NCBI RefSeq assembly: GCF_008973485.1
Contig: NZ_CP031223.1
Coordinates: 2,046,001 to 2,110,000, forward strand
Source: Psychrobacillus glaciei
GTDB taxonomy: Bacteria > Bacillota > Bacilli > Bacillales_A > Planococcaceae
Direction of reading: 5' to 3'
DNA: 64,000 bases
A program made the translations under genes and the position numbers. Within the stretch, counting starts at the first letter, position 1. Each line of letters begins with the position of its first letter. The notes beneath the pieces were generated by a model that was not told the DNA's origin, searched no databases, and saw only the letters and a list, made by a program, of their open reading frames with translations. Shown one piece after another: positions 48,181 to 56,580 of the stretch.

Positions 48181-49041
48181 TCATCCTTTCGCAGTAAACA
48201 AACCTTGCGGACGGAAAATTAATACAATTGCCATTAGCATCATATTGACCGCAAGTGATAAAGCTGGAACGTAGTAAGCCATGAAACTACCCGCAAGCCC
48301 TACAAGTATTGCTGCAAGAAGGGATCCCGGAAAACTTCCCATCCCCCCTATGACAACAACAATAAAAGCCAAGATTGCAAATTCCATTCCCATTTCCGCA
48401 TAAATAACACCTGAATAGGGAGCCATCAGTACCCCACTAAGTGCCGCAAGTGCCGCCCCAGCCATAAATACATATAAAAATACTCGTTTAATATTGATCC
48501 CAAGTGCTTGCACCATCTCTTTATTCATTACCCCTGCACGAACGATTAACCCGACCTTTGTGCGCTTTAAGATAAATTGGAAAACCCCAAATACTAGGAA
48601 TCCAACAACAATGATGAATAAGCGATATTTAATAATAATGACATCGCCAATTTCCCAACTACCTGCTAGTAAAGGAGGTGTTTTGGCTGCAATTTGGTTT
48701 GGACCGAAAACTACTTTTAACATCTCTGATAAAACGATCATAAAGCCAAGCGTGATTAAGATTTGTTGAACATGATTCCCATATACCGGTGTAATGATAA
48801 GCTTCTCAGTTATAAACCCAAGTAAAATCCCTGTTAATATTGCTCCAATTATTGCAATCGTAAAACTACTCGTTAGTCCATAAAACCATACTCCTGAAAA
48901 AGCTCCCCATGCAAACAACCCTCCATGAGCAAAGTTCAATACATCCATTAGTCCAAATATTAAGGTCAATCCGGCAGCGAGAAGAAAGATAAGCATTCCG
49001 GTAGCTAAACCATTTATAAATAGATTGATAAGTAACTCCAT
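48181..49041 (-). CDS. livH: Liv-type ABC transporter permease LivH
   Basis: A 286-residue permease with about eight helices. It has LMDVLNFAHGGLFAWGAF near the N-terminus and VIGGMGSFPGSLLAAILVGL later, both diagnostic of LivH. GGGGG ribosome-binding site. It lies 6 bases before livM and 12 bases after livF. Confidence 0.9.
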   Translation of the reverse strand: MELLINLFINGLATGMLIFLLAAGLTLIFGLMDVLNFAHGGLFAWGAFSGVWFYGLTSSFTIAIIGAILTGILLGFITEKLIITPVYGNHVQQILITLGFMIVLSEMLKVVFGPNQIAAKTPPLLAGSWEIGDVIIIKYRLFIIVVGFLVFGVFQFILKRTKVGLIVRAGVMNKEMVQALGINIKRVFLYVFMAGAALAALSGVLMAPYSGVIYAEMGMEFAILAFIVVVIGGMGSFPGSLLAAILVGLAGSFMAYYVPALSLAVNMMLMAIVLIFRPQGLFTAKG

Positions 49042-49053
49042 TTCATAACCCCC

Positions 49054-49764
49054 TTACCCAATTCCTAAATACTTGCGTTTCAATTCATCATTCTGTACCA
49101 AATCGCTCATTTGTCCGGATTGAACAGTCTCTCCATCATCAATAAGTGTGTATGTATCGCCAATTCGACTTGCCATCATAAAATTTTGCTCGACTAAAAT
49201 AATCGATGTTTGTTTTTTCATCTCCACAATTGCTTCCATCACTTTTTCAATAACAACAGGTGCTAGTCCTTTTGAAGGTTCATCGATTAACAGTAACTTG
49301 CTGTCATTCACAAATGCCCGAGCCATCGACAACATTTGTTTTTGACCTCCTGACAAATACCCACCATCTTTTTTCCAATATGTTTTTAAATCGGGGAATA
49401 ATTCAAGTACATATTCTTGCCTAGCATAGGCGGCATCGTCTTCTTTTCGCATGGCAACTTTAATATTTTCTTCGACTGTCAGCGCACCAAATATTCCTTG
49501 ATCCTCTGGTACATACCCAATTCCATTTAAAGCAATATGATGTGTAGCTTTTTTTGTGATGTTTTGACCTTGAAATACAATGGATCCAGTAGTTGCAGGA
49601 GTCAGTCCTAAAATTGTTTTCAATGTAGTAGTTTTTCCTGCTCCATTTCTACCTAATAGCACACTCACTTGACCTTCCTTTGCTTCAAAAGAGACCCCTT
49701 GTAGTATGTGATATTGTCCAATAAACGTGTGGACATTTTCTAATTTAAGTAAGCTGCTCATCAT
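49054..49764 (-). CDS. livF: Liv-type ABC transporter ATPase LivF
   Basis: A 236-residue ATPase. Walker A GRNGAGKTT, signature LSGGQKQM, Walker B LLLIDEPSKGL and the switch His in LVEQN context. It starts 20 bases inside the end of livG, with AGGAGG and two adjacent ATGs. Confidence 0.92.
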   Translation of the reverse strand: MMSSLLKLENVHTFIGQYHILQGVSFEAKEGQVSVLLGRNGAGKTTTLKTILGLTPATTGSIVFQGQNITKKATHHIALNGIGYVPEDQGIFGALTVEENIKVAMRKEDDAAYARQEYVLELFPDLKTYWKKDGGYLSGGQKQMLSMARAFVNDSKLLLIDEPSKGLAPVVIEKVMEAIVEMKKQTSIILVEQNFMMASRIGDTYTLIDDGETVQSGQMSDLVQNDELKRKYLGIG

Positions 49765-50512
49765 ACAATCCTCCTAAATAAGCATGCTGAACGGTTTCAT
49801 TATTCATTATTTCCGTTGGTGTGCCATCAGCTAGTAATCTACCGTTAAACAAAACCATAATAGAGTCCGATAAATCCATAATCATATCCATTTTGTGTTC
49901 GATCAATAAAATTGTTTTTTCATTCGTTTGTTTTATCTGTTTTATCACATCAAGAATAGCTGGAACTTCTTCCAAAGACATTCCTGCAGTTGGCTCATCT
50001 AACAACAATACCTCTGTATCAAGAGCTAACAACATTGCAATTTCTAATTTCCTTTTTTCACCGTGAGATAACTGGTTTGCAAAGTAGTTTGCTTTACTGG
50101 AAAGTAACACTATTTCTAATAGTTTTTCTGCCTGGATATGCAGATTTTTATAGGCCGTAAAGTGGCGAAACATTTGATAGCGAATATTCTCTTTTGATTG
50201 GACTGCTAGCCGAACATTTTCAATGACAGTTAGATTGGGAAATACATTAGTTATTTGAAAAGAGCGACCAAGTCCTTTTCTAGTCCTTTTTACGGAGGAA
50301 TATTTGGCCATAGATTCACCTTTAAAAAACACATCCCCTGCGGTAGGTTTTAACTCACCACTTATCAAATTGAAAAAGGTTGTTTTTCCTGCACCATTAG
50401 GGCCGATTATCGACTTAAATTGTTTCTGTGGCATAACAAAGTTCACATGGTCGACAGCAATTTGACCACCAAATGTTATTGTTAAGTTTTCTGTTCGTAG
50501 TATAGGTTCCAT
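49745..50512 (-). CDS. livG: Liv-type ABC transporter ATPase LivG
   Basis: A 255-residue ATPase. Walker A GPNGAGKTT, the LivG-specific RTFQ-like region (RSFQITNVF), signature LSHGEKRKLEIAM, and Walker B VLLLDEPTAGMS. The upstream gap to livK (100 bases) holds two strong hairpins. Confidence 0.92.
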   Translation of the reverse strand: MEPILRTENLTITFGGQIAVDHVNFVMPQKQFKSIIGPNGAGKTTFFNLISGELKPTAGDVFFKGESMAKYSSVKRTRKGLGRSFQITNVFPNLTVIENVRLAVQSKENIRYQMFRHFTAYKNLHIQAEKLLEIVLLSSKANYFANQLSHGEKRKLEIAMLLALDTEVLLLDEPTAGMSLEEVPAILDVIKQIKQTNEKTILLIEHKMDMIMDLSDSIMVLFNGRLLADGTPTEIMNNETVQHAYLGGLYDEQLT

Positions 50513-50535
50513 TTATAAAATGCTCCTTTCCAGCA

Positions 50536-50602
50536 TCACTCTCCATATGATAGAGAGATGCTCTATCATATGGAGAGTGAACGACCTAATCGATTAGGTC
50601 GT
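50536..50602 (-). other. Two tandem hairpins between livK and livG
   Basis: A 20-bp perfect inverted repeat with a 5-base loop (50536-50580; arm TCACTCTCCATATGATAGAG) adjoins a perfect 22-base palindrome (50581-50602, core CCTAATCGATTAGG). Neither is followed by a T run on the minus strand. They probably cap the livK message, letting the binding protein be made in excess of the membrane parts. Confidence 0.75.
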
Positions 50603-50612
50603 CACTTGATTC

Positions 50613-51869
50613 TTATTTTTTGTTTAAAATCGGTGGCTCCGTATCACTTGGAGATAATTCTCTTATCAAGACTGGTACTGGATATGCAAATCCATCTTGT
50701 TTTTCTAGTTTAATAGAGTACAGGGATTGTAATGCTTGATGGTCTTCAGGACGGAAAGTCATTGTTCCCTTTGGTGTTTCAAATGACATCCCTTCCATAA
50801 GTTTAATTAGTTCTTTTCCATCTGCTTTACCTTCCGATTTTTTTAGCGCCTCGACAATAGCAATTGCGGCTGACATTCCTCCTGGAGTAAACAAGTCTGG
50901 TACAGCTCCATCGAAGCGTTTTTTATGCTCCTCCACTAACCAATCATTAATTGGATTATGCGGAAGTGTATGATAATAAACTGTGAATCCTTCCATTCCA
51001 ATTAGTGGTTCCATCACAGATAATGCTGCGATATCTGGTGCGCCGGTGGAAATTTTGATTCCTTTTTCTTGAATTTTTAAATCTGCAATTTGGTTCCATG
51101 GAGAGTTTGCTCCTGCCCAAATGACAAACAAGTAATCAGGCTTTTTTTGGATAATTTTTTGTAAATTTGATGTGAAGTCCGTAGCAGCTGGGTCTGCAAA
51201 CTCTTCTAACACCACTTCTGCTCCTAGTTTCTCTGCAGCGGCTTTAAATGCTGCTACGCCGTCCCAACCAAATGAATAATCTGGTGCAAATGTTGCAATT
51301 TTCACCCCTGGTTTTGCAATTGCCGCCGCACCTGCTACAGCATCTTGGGAAGAGTTACGTCCTGTTCTAAATATATAAGGATTAAACTCTGATCCTGTAA
51401 TACTATCAGCAACTGCAGGTTCAACAATCATGATTTTTTCATATTCTTCTGCAAGTGGAAGAACAGCTAATGTGTCACCAGAACTAGAAGAACCAACTAG
51501 AAAATCCACTTCATCATCCTCTAAAAGTTTCGTTGCTTTTTGTACTGCAACTTCTGGTTTTGTTTCGGTGTCTTCATAAACAACTTCAATCTTTTTCCCT
51601 GCTACTTCCATCGTTCCGCCGGTAGCGTATTCAAGCCCTAATTCAAACCCATTTTTCGTTTGTTTACCGTATGACTCCAGTGCACCAGTCAAGGAAGCAA
51701 GAACCCCTATTTTGATCGTACTAGCTTCTTCTGTTACTTCACTTGAAACGGGAGTTGTTTCTTCTTTTTCTTTTTCATCTTCTTTCGATGTCCCTGCTTT
51801 ATCGCTACATGCAGCACTGAAAATTGAAAATAAAACGAGTATTAAAAGTAAGCCCCATTTTTTTGTCAT
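50613..51869 (-). CDS. livK: Liv-type ABC transporter substrate-binding lipoprotein
   Basis: A 418-residue periplasmic-binding-type protein anchored as a lipoprotein. Signal peptide with lipobox SAAC (Cys21), a charged linker rich in Glu and Lys, and then the Leu/Ile/Val-binding fold (KIGVLASLTGALESYGKQTKNG). AAAGGGGG ribosome-binding site. First gene of the structural operon and directly downstream of the BTAD regulator gene. The ligand is unknown. Confidence 0.9.
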   Translation of the reverse strand: MTKKWGLLLILVLFSIFSAACSDKAGTSKEDEKEKEETTPVSSEVTEEASTIKIGVLASLTGALESYGKQTKNGFELGLEYATGGTMEVAGKKIEVVYEDTETKPEVAVQKATKLLEDDEVDFLVGSSSSGDTLAVLPLAEEYEKIMIVEPAVADSITGSEFNPYIFRTGRNSSQDAVAGAAAIAKPGVKIATFAPDYSFGWDGVAAFKAAAEKLGAEVVLEEFADPAATDFTSNLQKIIQKKPDYLFVIWAGANSPWNQIADLKIQEKGIKISTGAPDIAALSVMEPLIGMEGFTVYYHTLPHNPINDWLVEEHKKRFDGAVPDLFTPGGMSAAIAIVEALKKSEGKADGKELIKLMEGMSFETPKGTMTFRPEDHQALQSLYSIKLEKQDGFAYPVPVLIRELSPSDTEPPILNKK

Positions 51870-51890
51870 ACAAATCCCCCTTTAGTATTT

Positions 51891-51904
51891 TGTAAGCGCT
51901 CTCA
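51891..51904. promoter_or_regulatory. CcpA cre site upstream of livK
   Basis: TGTAAGCGCTCTCA matches the cre consensus TGWAANCGNTNWCA at every position. It lies just after the inferred transcription start, a classic place for catabolite repression. Confidence 0.75.
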
Positions 51905-51918
51905 TGCTTCTGTTTTAG

Positions 51919-51950
51919 AATATAAAAGAAGAGTTACAAAAGAGTTACAA
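51919..51950 (-). promoter_or_regulatory. Activator-type livK promoter with 11-bp direct repeats
   Basis: On the minus strand TTGTAACTCTT occurs twice in tandem (51950-51940 and 51939-51929). Exactly 8 bases separate the second TTGTAAC heptamer from TATATT (51924-51919). The period of 11 and the 8-base gap are the SARP/BTAD binding geometry. No conventional -35 is present, so it probably needs the neighbouring regulator. Confidence 0.65.
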
Positions 51951-51990
51951 GAAAACAATAGCTCGTTTTAAAGCGCAAGTTTTCCTTCAC

Positions 51991-54900
51991 TCAATTGTAA
52001 CTCGTAATCATTTCATACATTTGAATTGTCGAATTCATTGGCTCCACTTGTAATTCTGCCTTCAAAACAGAATGACATCGCTCATACCATCTAACTGCTT
52101 TAGTCCTATCATGTAGCTGATAGTAGGCAAACATTAATAATCGATACGCCTCTTCCCAAGTAGAATCCACCCTTATTAGCTTTTCAGCCCAGTATATCGT
52201 TTGCTCGAACTCTTTTAATCTTGTACAAGTTTGTGCAAGTCGCTCTAAAACCAATAGATATTCGTTTTGCGTTGTTTCTCGATCATGTAAAACCCAATCA
52301 ATAGTAGACTTATCTTCTAATAATGACCCTTTATATAATTTTACTGCTTTTAACAAGTATTCCTTTGCCATTACTGCATTCAGTTCAATCATACCTTGTT
52401 CTATATAACCACGGAAGGACTCTAAATCACTGCGGATACTCGCACTTGGATTTAAACGATACATTGCTTGTTTTCGTGTAATGAAAAAAGATTCCTCTCT
52501 AGCTAAACGATTTGGCTCAATTACCTTCAATAAAGAATTTAATACCACTTTAAAATCACGATCGGTTGTTTTATCATCGCCTTCTCCCCATAGAACGCGT
52601 ATCAATTCCTCTTTTGGAACAAACCTGTTTTTGTGCAAATAAAGATAAGTAAGTAGTTCTTTTGATTTGTCCCTCTGCCATTTTCGCTCACTTATTTCTC
52701 TATTACTCATAAAAAGTGTAAAAGGTCCAAGAAGATGAAGAGTTAGTTCATAGCCAGGATAACTACTGCCCTCATTTATTTTTAGCATCTTTATAATTGA
52801 GTTTAGATTATTGGAACTTGGATTTAGTAGTAGTGCTTTCTGGAACAATGGATAATGCATTTGCAAATCGATTGGCCCGAATATCGTCTTTTTAAGTAAG
52901 AAAAAACCAAAATGGTACTGAACACAAAGGGAAGCAAATTTTTCTGTATGATCAACAAACACTTTGTTATTTCCTAACTCAGCATAAATGAACATGAGCC
53001 AATAGTGCGAAATCATTTCCCCGTATACATCCCCGCTGCTTGTAAAAAGACGATTAGCTTCATGAGCAGTATGTATAGCCGTTTCCATTTCTCCCTTCTC
53101 AAAATAAACGATCGTTAAACAAAGTAATATATAAGCAGACAGCCAATAATCATTTCCTTTATCTGTTTCTCTCAAGCCTTTTTCCCCGTAAGAAATCGCA
53201 TCTTCAAATAACCCTTGCCTAGATTTCAAGAGAGAAAGTCCCATATAAGGCTCTGCTTTTCCTCTAGAGACATTTAGCTCTTCCATACGATGAACTGCTT
53301 TAATATAATAGTTCTCGGGCGTTTCCAAATCGAAAGGATCATCTAGTATTTCGGCATGTCCTCTTCTGATCCAACCGACTGCTTCTACAAAACCTGATTT
53401 TTCACGACTCCCCGTTTGGATTCCTTTGATAGCAGCACGTTTCGCATCATCTATCTGACCCAATAAAGAATAGATAAAGGATAGTAAAACTTCTGTTTCT
53501 CTATGCGAGTCGGGTAAACTTACTTCGTCATCTATTCTATTTCTTAATACATATTGTGCCTCATCCAGCATTCCCGTTCGGAGCAAAATCCGTGCATCTA
53601 AATTACCTTCTCTTAGAATAGCGGCATCAAATGCTTCTTGTTTCACCCATTTTTTCGCCTCATTGGCCTTACCTAAATTGACAAGATTCTCTGCTAACAA
53701 TCGTTTCAATGACAACATTTCATCCCATGTTATATCCGAGCTTTTTTTTGCCCATGCCACTGCGTCCTCTAGATACGGTTTTGCTAGTTTTGGTTGGATC
53801 GTATCAAGATAAATATGGGCTAGACCCGCATTCGCCCTACTTAAGTAAAGCAGATTGTTCTTTTCTTTCGCAAACATTACACACATTTCATAAGCTTTTT
53901 TTGCTTTTTCATAAAAAGCTCTATATCGATGACATTCCCCTTCATAATAAAAAAGTTCATAAAACGCTTCTCTGCTTTGCTCGGAGAGATGAACTTTTAA
54001 CAATTCTAATAACCAATCAAATTGCCCCGCACTAATCATTGAATGTGCAAAATGTACAAGCATGTTTCCTAAAAAATAATCATCATTTGCTTTTACCGCA
54101 TGGTGAATGGCTTGAATTAAATTATTATGCGCACTATAAAAAGTAGCGGCTCTTTGATGTGTGTCATAATATAACTTTCGATCTTTTTGCAACCACTTTA
54201 TTTCTAAATATTGGTGAAATAGTGCATGGAATCGATAAGAAGCCGTATCACTTAGTGACTGAATAAAAGCGTGGCTATTTGCTAATCGTTCTAGATTTTC
54301 TGCTTCTTTTTCCCCGTAGAAAGCCTTTATTTCTTCAGTATTGAAGGTTGGAAAAATACTGAAATTCAATATGGACTGTTTATCTTCTTCATTCATTCGA
54401 AAAAATACCTCATCGGATAAATAAGAAAACAAGTCTTTGAGCGCGGGATCAAAGAGCTCATTTATTTGTTTATTGGTCTCTACAAGCTGCATCGCAATTA
54501 AATGTATGGCGATTGCCCAACCTTCTGTAATTCGCAAGATTTCTACTGCTTCATCGTACGAAATCGTTTTTTCAAAGTAATCCTCAAAAAAAACGCGTAT
54601 TTCTTCTTCACTAAACATAAAGTCCTTTTCACTAAGTTCCACTAATTGTCCTTTTAACTTAAGTTTCAGCAGCTTTGACCATTTCGGTCGACTTCTAGAT
54701 GCAATGACAAGATGAACATGAGCTGGAAGAAACTCAATTATTTTTTCCACGATGTAATTTATATGAAACACATGATCAATGAGGTGAAAGTCATCCAAAA
54801 CAATGGAGAAAGGTTCATCAATCTTAGAAAGCTCATTACTAAACAAGGAATACCACTGCGTTAATTCCTCTTCTTTTGGATACATGGAAATAATTTCTCT

Positions 54901-55200
54901 CTCCGCCAGGTTCTCTCCAAAATTAGGAATTACTCTACGAATGCTATGCAATAAATATCGTAGAAAAGGAAGGATATCATCGTCTTCTTCCGAGATGGCA
55001 TACCATGAAAATAATTCGTTTGAATCCGCATAATACTGTGCTAGTGCTGAACTTTTACCAAATCCAGCCCCACTATGTAGTAGAGTTAATTTTTTACTAG
55101 CATTCGATTGGAATTTCTTAATAAGAGATGATCTTCTCATGTAAAAAGAAGAGGCAATAGGCGGAGTTAATTTTGACATGATAATTGTTGATTGTTCCAT
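51991..55200 (-). CDS. MalT-type STAND regulator with BTAD domain
   Basis: A 1069-residue regulator. The N-terminal NTPase has Walker A SGAGFGKSS near residue 44 and a FSIVLDDFHLI Walker B near 140. A central TPR-like superhelix spans about 340-780. A C-terminal winged helix (LLGPFTLFMSNREIS, then WQRDKSKELLTYLYLHKNRFVP) and BTAD domain span about 825-1069. It probably binds an inducer and activates livK-livM and the enzymes. GAGGTAAAG precedes the ATG. Confidence 0.87.
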   Translation of the reverse strand: MEQSTIIMSKLTPPIASSFYMRRSSLIKKFQSNASKKLTLLHSGAGFGKSSALAQYYADSNELFSWYAISEEDDDILPFLRYLLHSIRRVIPNFGENLAEREIISMYPKEEELTQWYSLFSNELSKIDEPFSIVLDDFHLIDHVFHINYIVEKIIEFLPAHVHLVIASRSRPKWSKLLKLKLKGQLVELSEKDFMFSEEEIRVFFEDYFEKTISYDEAVEILRITEGWAIAIHLIAMQLVETNKQINELFDPALKDLFSYLSDEVFFRMNEEDKQSILNFSIFPTFNTEEIKAFYGEKEAENLERLANSHAFIQSLSDTASYRFHALFHQYLEIKWLQKDRKLYYDTHQRAATFYSAHNNLIQAIHHAVKANDDYFLGNMLVHFAHSMISAGQFDWLLELLKVHLSEQSREAFYELFYYEGECHRYRAFYEKAKKAYEMCVMFAKEKNNLLYLSRANAGLAHIYLDTIQPKLAKPYLEDAVAWAKKSSDITWDEMLSLKRLLAENLVNLGKANEAKKWVKQEAFDAAILREGNLDARILLRTGMLDEAQYVLRNRIDDEVSLPDSHRETEVLLSFIYSLLGQIDDAKRAAIKGIQTGSREKSGFVEAVGWIRRGHAEILDDPFDLETPENYYIKAVHRMEELNVSRGKAEPYMGLSLLKSRQGLFEDAISYGEKGLRETDKGNDYWLSAYILLCLTIVYFEKGEMETAIHTAHEANRLFTSSGDVYGEMISHYWLMFIYAELGNNKVFVDHTEKFASLCVQYHFGFFLLKKTIFGPIDLQMHYPLFQKALLLNPSSNNLNSIIKMLKINEGSSYPGYELTLHLLGPFTLFMSNREISERKWQRDKSKELLTYLYLHKNRFVPKEELIRVLWGEGDDKTTDRDFKVVLNSLLKVIEPNRLAREESFFITRKQAMYRLNPSASIRSDLESFRGYIEQGMIELNAVMAKEYLLKAVKLYKGSLLEDKSTIDWVLHDRETTQNEYLLVLERLAQTCTRLKEFEQTIYWAEKLIRVDSTWEEAYRLLMFAYYQLHDRTKAVRWYERCHSVLKAELQVEPMNSTIQMYEMITSYN

Positions 55201-55350
55201 TCTTTACCTCACATTCCACATCAAGGTTTTTTATACTATCCTATCATATCTTCTTGTTTAATTGAAAGACAATTCATATATATCGGAATATATGAATTTA
55301 TGGTAAAATAATCTAAAGGCATTGGAGTTTGTTAGAAAGGAAGAAGTGAT

Positions 55351-55893
55351 ATGGAATTTCCCATTTTAGAAACGAAAAGATTGAATCTATTAGAAATTAA
55401 AGAAGATCATGTGGATCATATTTTCATTATCTTTTCAAACAAAGAAGTCACAAAATACTACGGCATGTCTCCATTCACACAAAAGGAACAAGCAGAAAAT
55501 ATTATCCAATCATTCTCAAAAAACTTTCAAGAGAAGCGTTCAATTCGTTGGGGGATTGTACTAAAAGAAACAGGTGAATTTGTTGGTACAGTTGGTTTAA
55601 ACAATCTCTTGCTTTCCAGTAAACGAACGGAAATAGGGTATGATTTGTTACCTGAATATTGGAGAAAAGGGATTATTAGTGAAGCAGTAGAGAGTGTTGT
55701 TCACTATTGTTTTGAAATGCTTGACTTATATCGTATTGGAGCAGTTACATTTCCCGAAAATGAATCCTCTTATAAACTATTATTGAAACTAGGATTTAAG
55801 AAAGAAGGTCTTTTAAGAGGATATATTTATCAAAATGATAAATCAAATGATGCATTTGTTTTTTCATTAATCAAACCTGATTGGAAAAAGTAA
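55351..55893 (+). CDS. RimL-type GNAT acetyltransferase
   Basis: A 180-residue GNAT of the RimJ/RimL class. It has LETKRLNLLEI at the start, IGYDLLPEYWRKGIISEAVE for the acetyl-CoA site (lacking the usual second Gly) and LYRIGAVTFPENESSYKLLLKLGFKKEG. GAAAGGAAG ribosome-binding site. Monocistronic, convergent with the next gene. Confidence 0.85.
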   Translation: MEFPILETKRLNLLEIKEDHVDHIFIIFSNKEVTKYYGMSPFTQKEQAENIIQSFSKNFQEKRSIRWGIVLKETGEFVGTVGLNNLLLSSKRTEIGYDLLPEYWRKGIISEAVESVVHYCFEMLDLYRIGAVTFPENESSYKLLLKLGFKKEGLLRGYIYQNDKSNDAFVFSLIKPDWKK

Positions 55894-55902
55894 ACTATTC
55901 AT

Positions 55903-56316
55903 CTACCAGTTAAAGCTTTCATCATTACTTACTTTAACTTTAAATACACTCGGATCTAAGTCATTTTTAGCTAGGAAATCATTAAATATTTCCTTAATTT
56001 TTTCTTGTCTTTGTTGGTTGGCTTCTTTATCTATAAGTACAAGTTTAACCAAGATTTCTTTTTTGGGATTGATGCCAGTAAGAATGAGATGATTATACCC
56101 TTTTTCTTTTAATCGCTGCCCAAATTGATCATACAGTCCACCCTTTTGCATGAAACTATATTGAAAGTTTTGTGTTATTTCGGGCGCCTCCAGATATGGG
56201 GAACAAAGCTCTAGTACTAACTTTGTTGTTTGCGTGTATGAAAATAGATAGGTAAAGATGACTGAAAATAAAGCAATTCCAATAAGGACAATTTTCCACT
56301 TTCCCGCTTTATTCAC
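55903..56316 (-). CDS. Hypothetical membrane-anchored protein
   Basis: A 137-residue protein with one N-terminal membrane helix (about 9-27) and a soluble, mixed alpha/beta domain. I do not recognise it. The best start is GTG at 56316, but AAGGA directly abuts it, and an in-frame stop lies two codons upstream. A true start further in is possible. From its start to 56538, about 220 bases, I see no gene. Confidence 0.55.
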   Translation of the reverse strand: MNKAGKWKIVLIGIALFSVIFTYLFSYTQTTKLVLELCSPYLEAPEITQNFQYSFMQKGGLYDQFGQRLKEKGYNHLILTGINPKKEILVKLVLIDKEANQQRQEKIKEIFNDFLAKNDLDPSVFKVKVSNDESFNW

Positions 56317-56538
56317 TCCTTAACTGTTTATACTCATGATATGACTAAGGTGCAGAACCTATAACTAACCTAATTCTTAGCAGTGAGAAAAGCGCTTCGG
56401 ATAGAAAAAATTCTGACTGGATAGACGACAATATGAAGCAATGATAATCTATATTTGAGCTATCTCTATTAAGTGACCTAGACCTAGCAAGCTTGAAACT
56501 TCCTAGCGTGCAAATTTTTATATATTCTTTCTATAACA

Positions 56539-56571
56539 AAAGGACCTAATTCACAAAGAATTAGGTCCTTT
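56539..56571 (-). terminator. acnA terminator
   Basis: A perfect 14-bp stem, AAAGGACCTAATTC with its complement, over a 5-base loop, followed by a short T-rich stretch on the minus strand. Confidence 0.88.
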
Positions 56572-56580
56572 CTCATTTAA

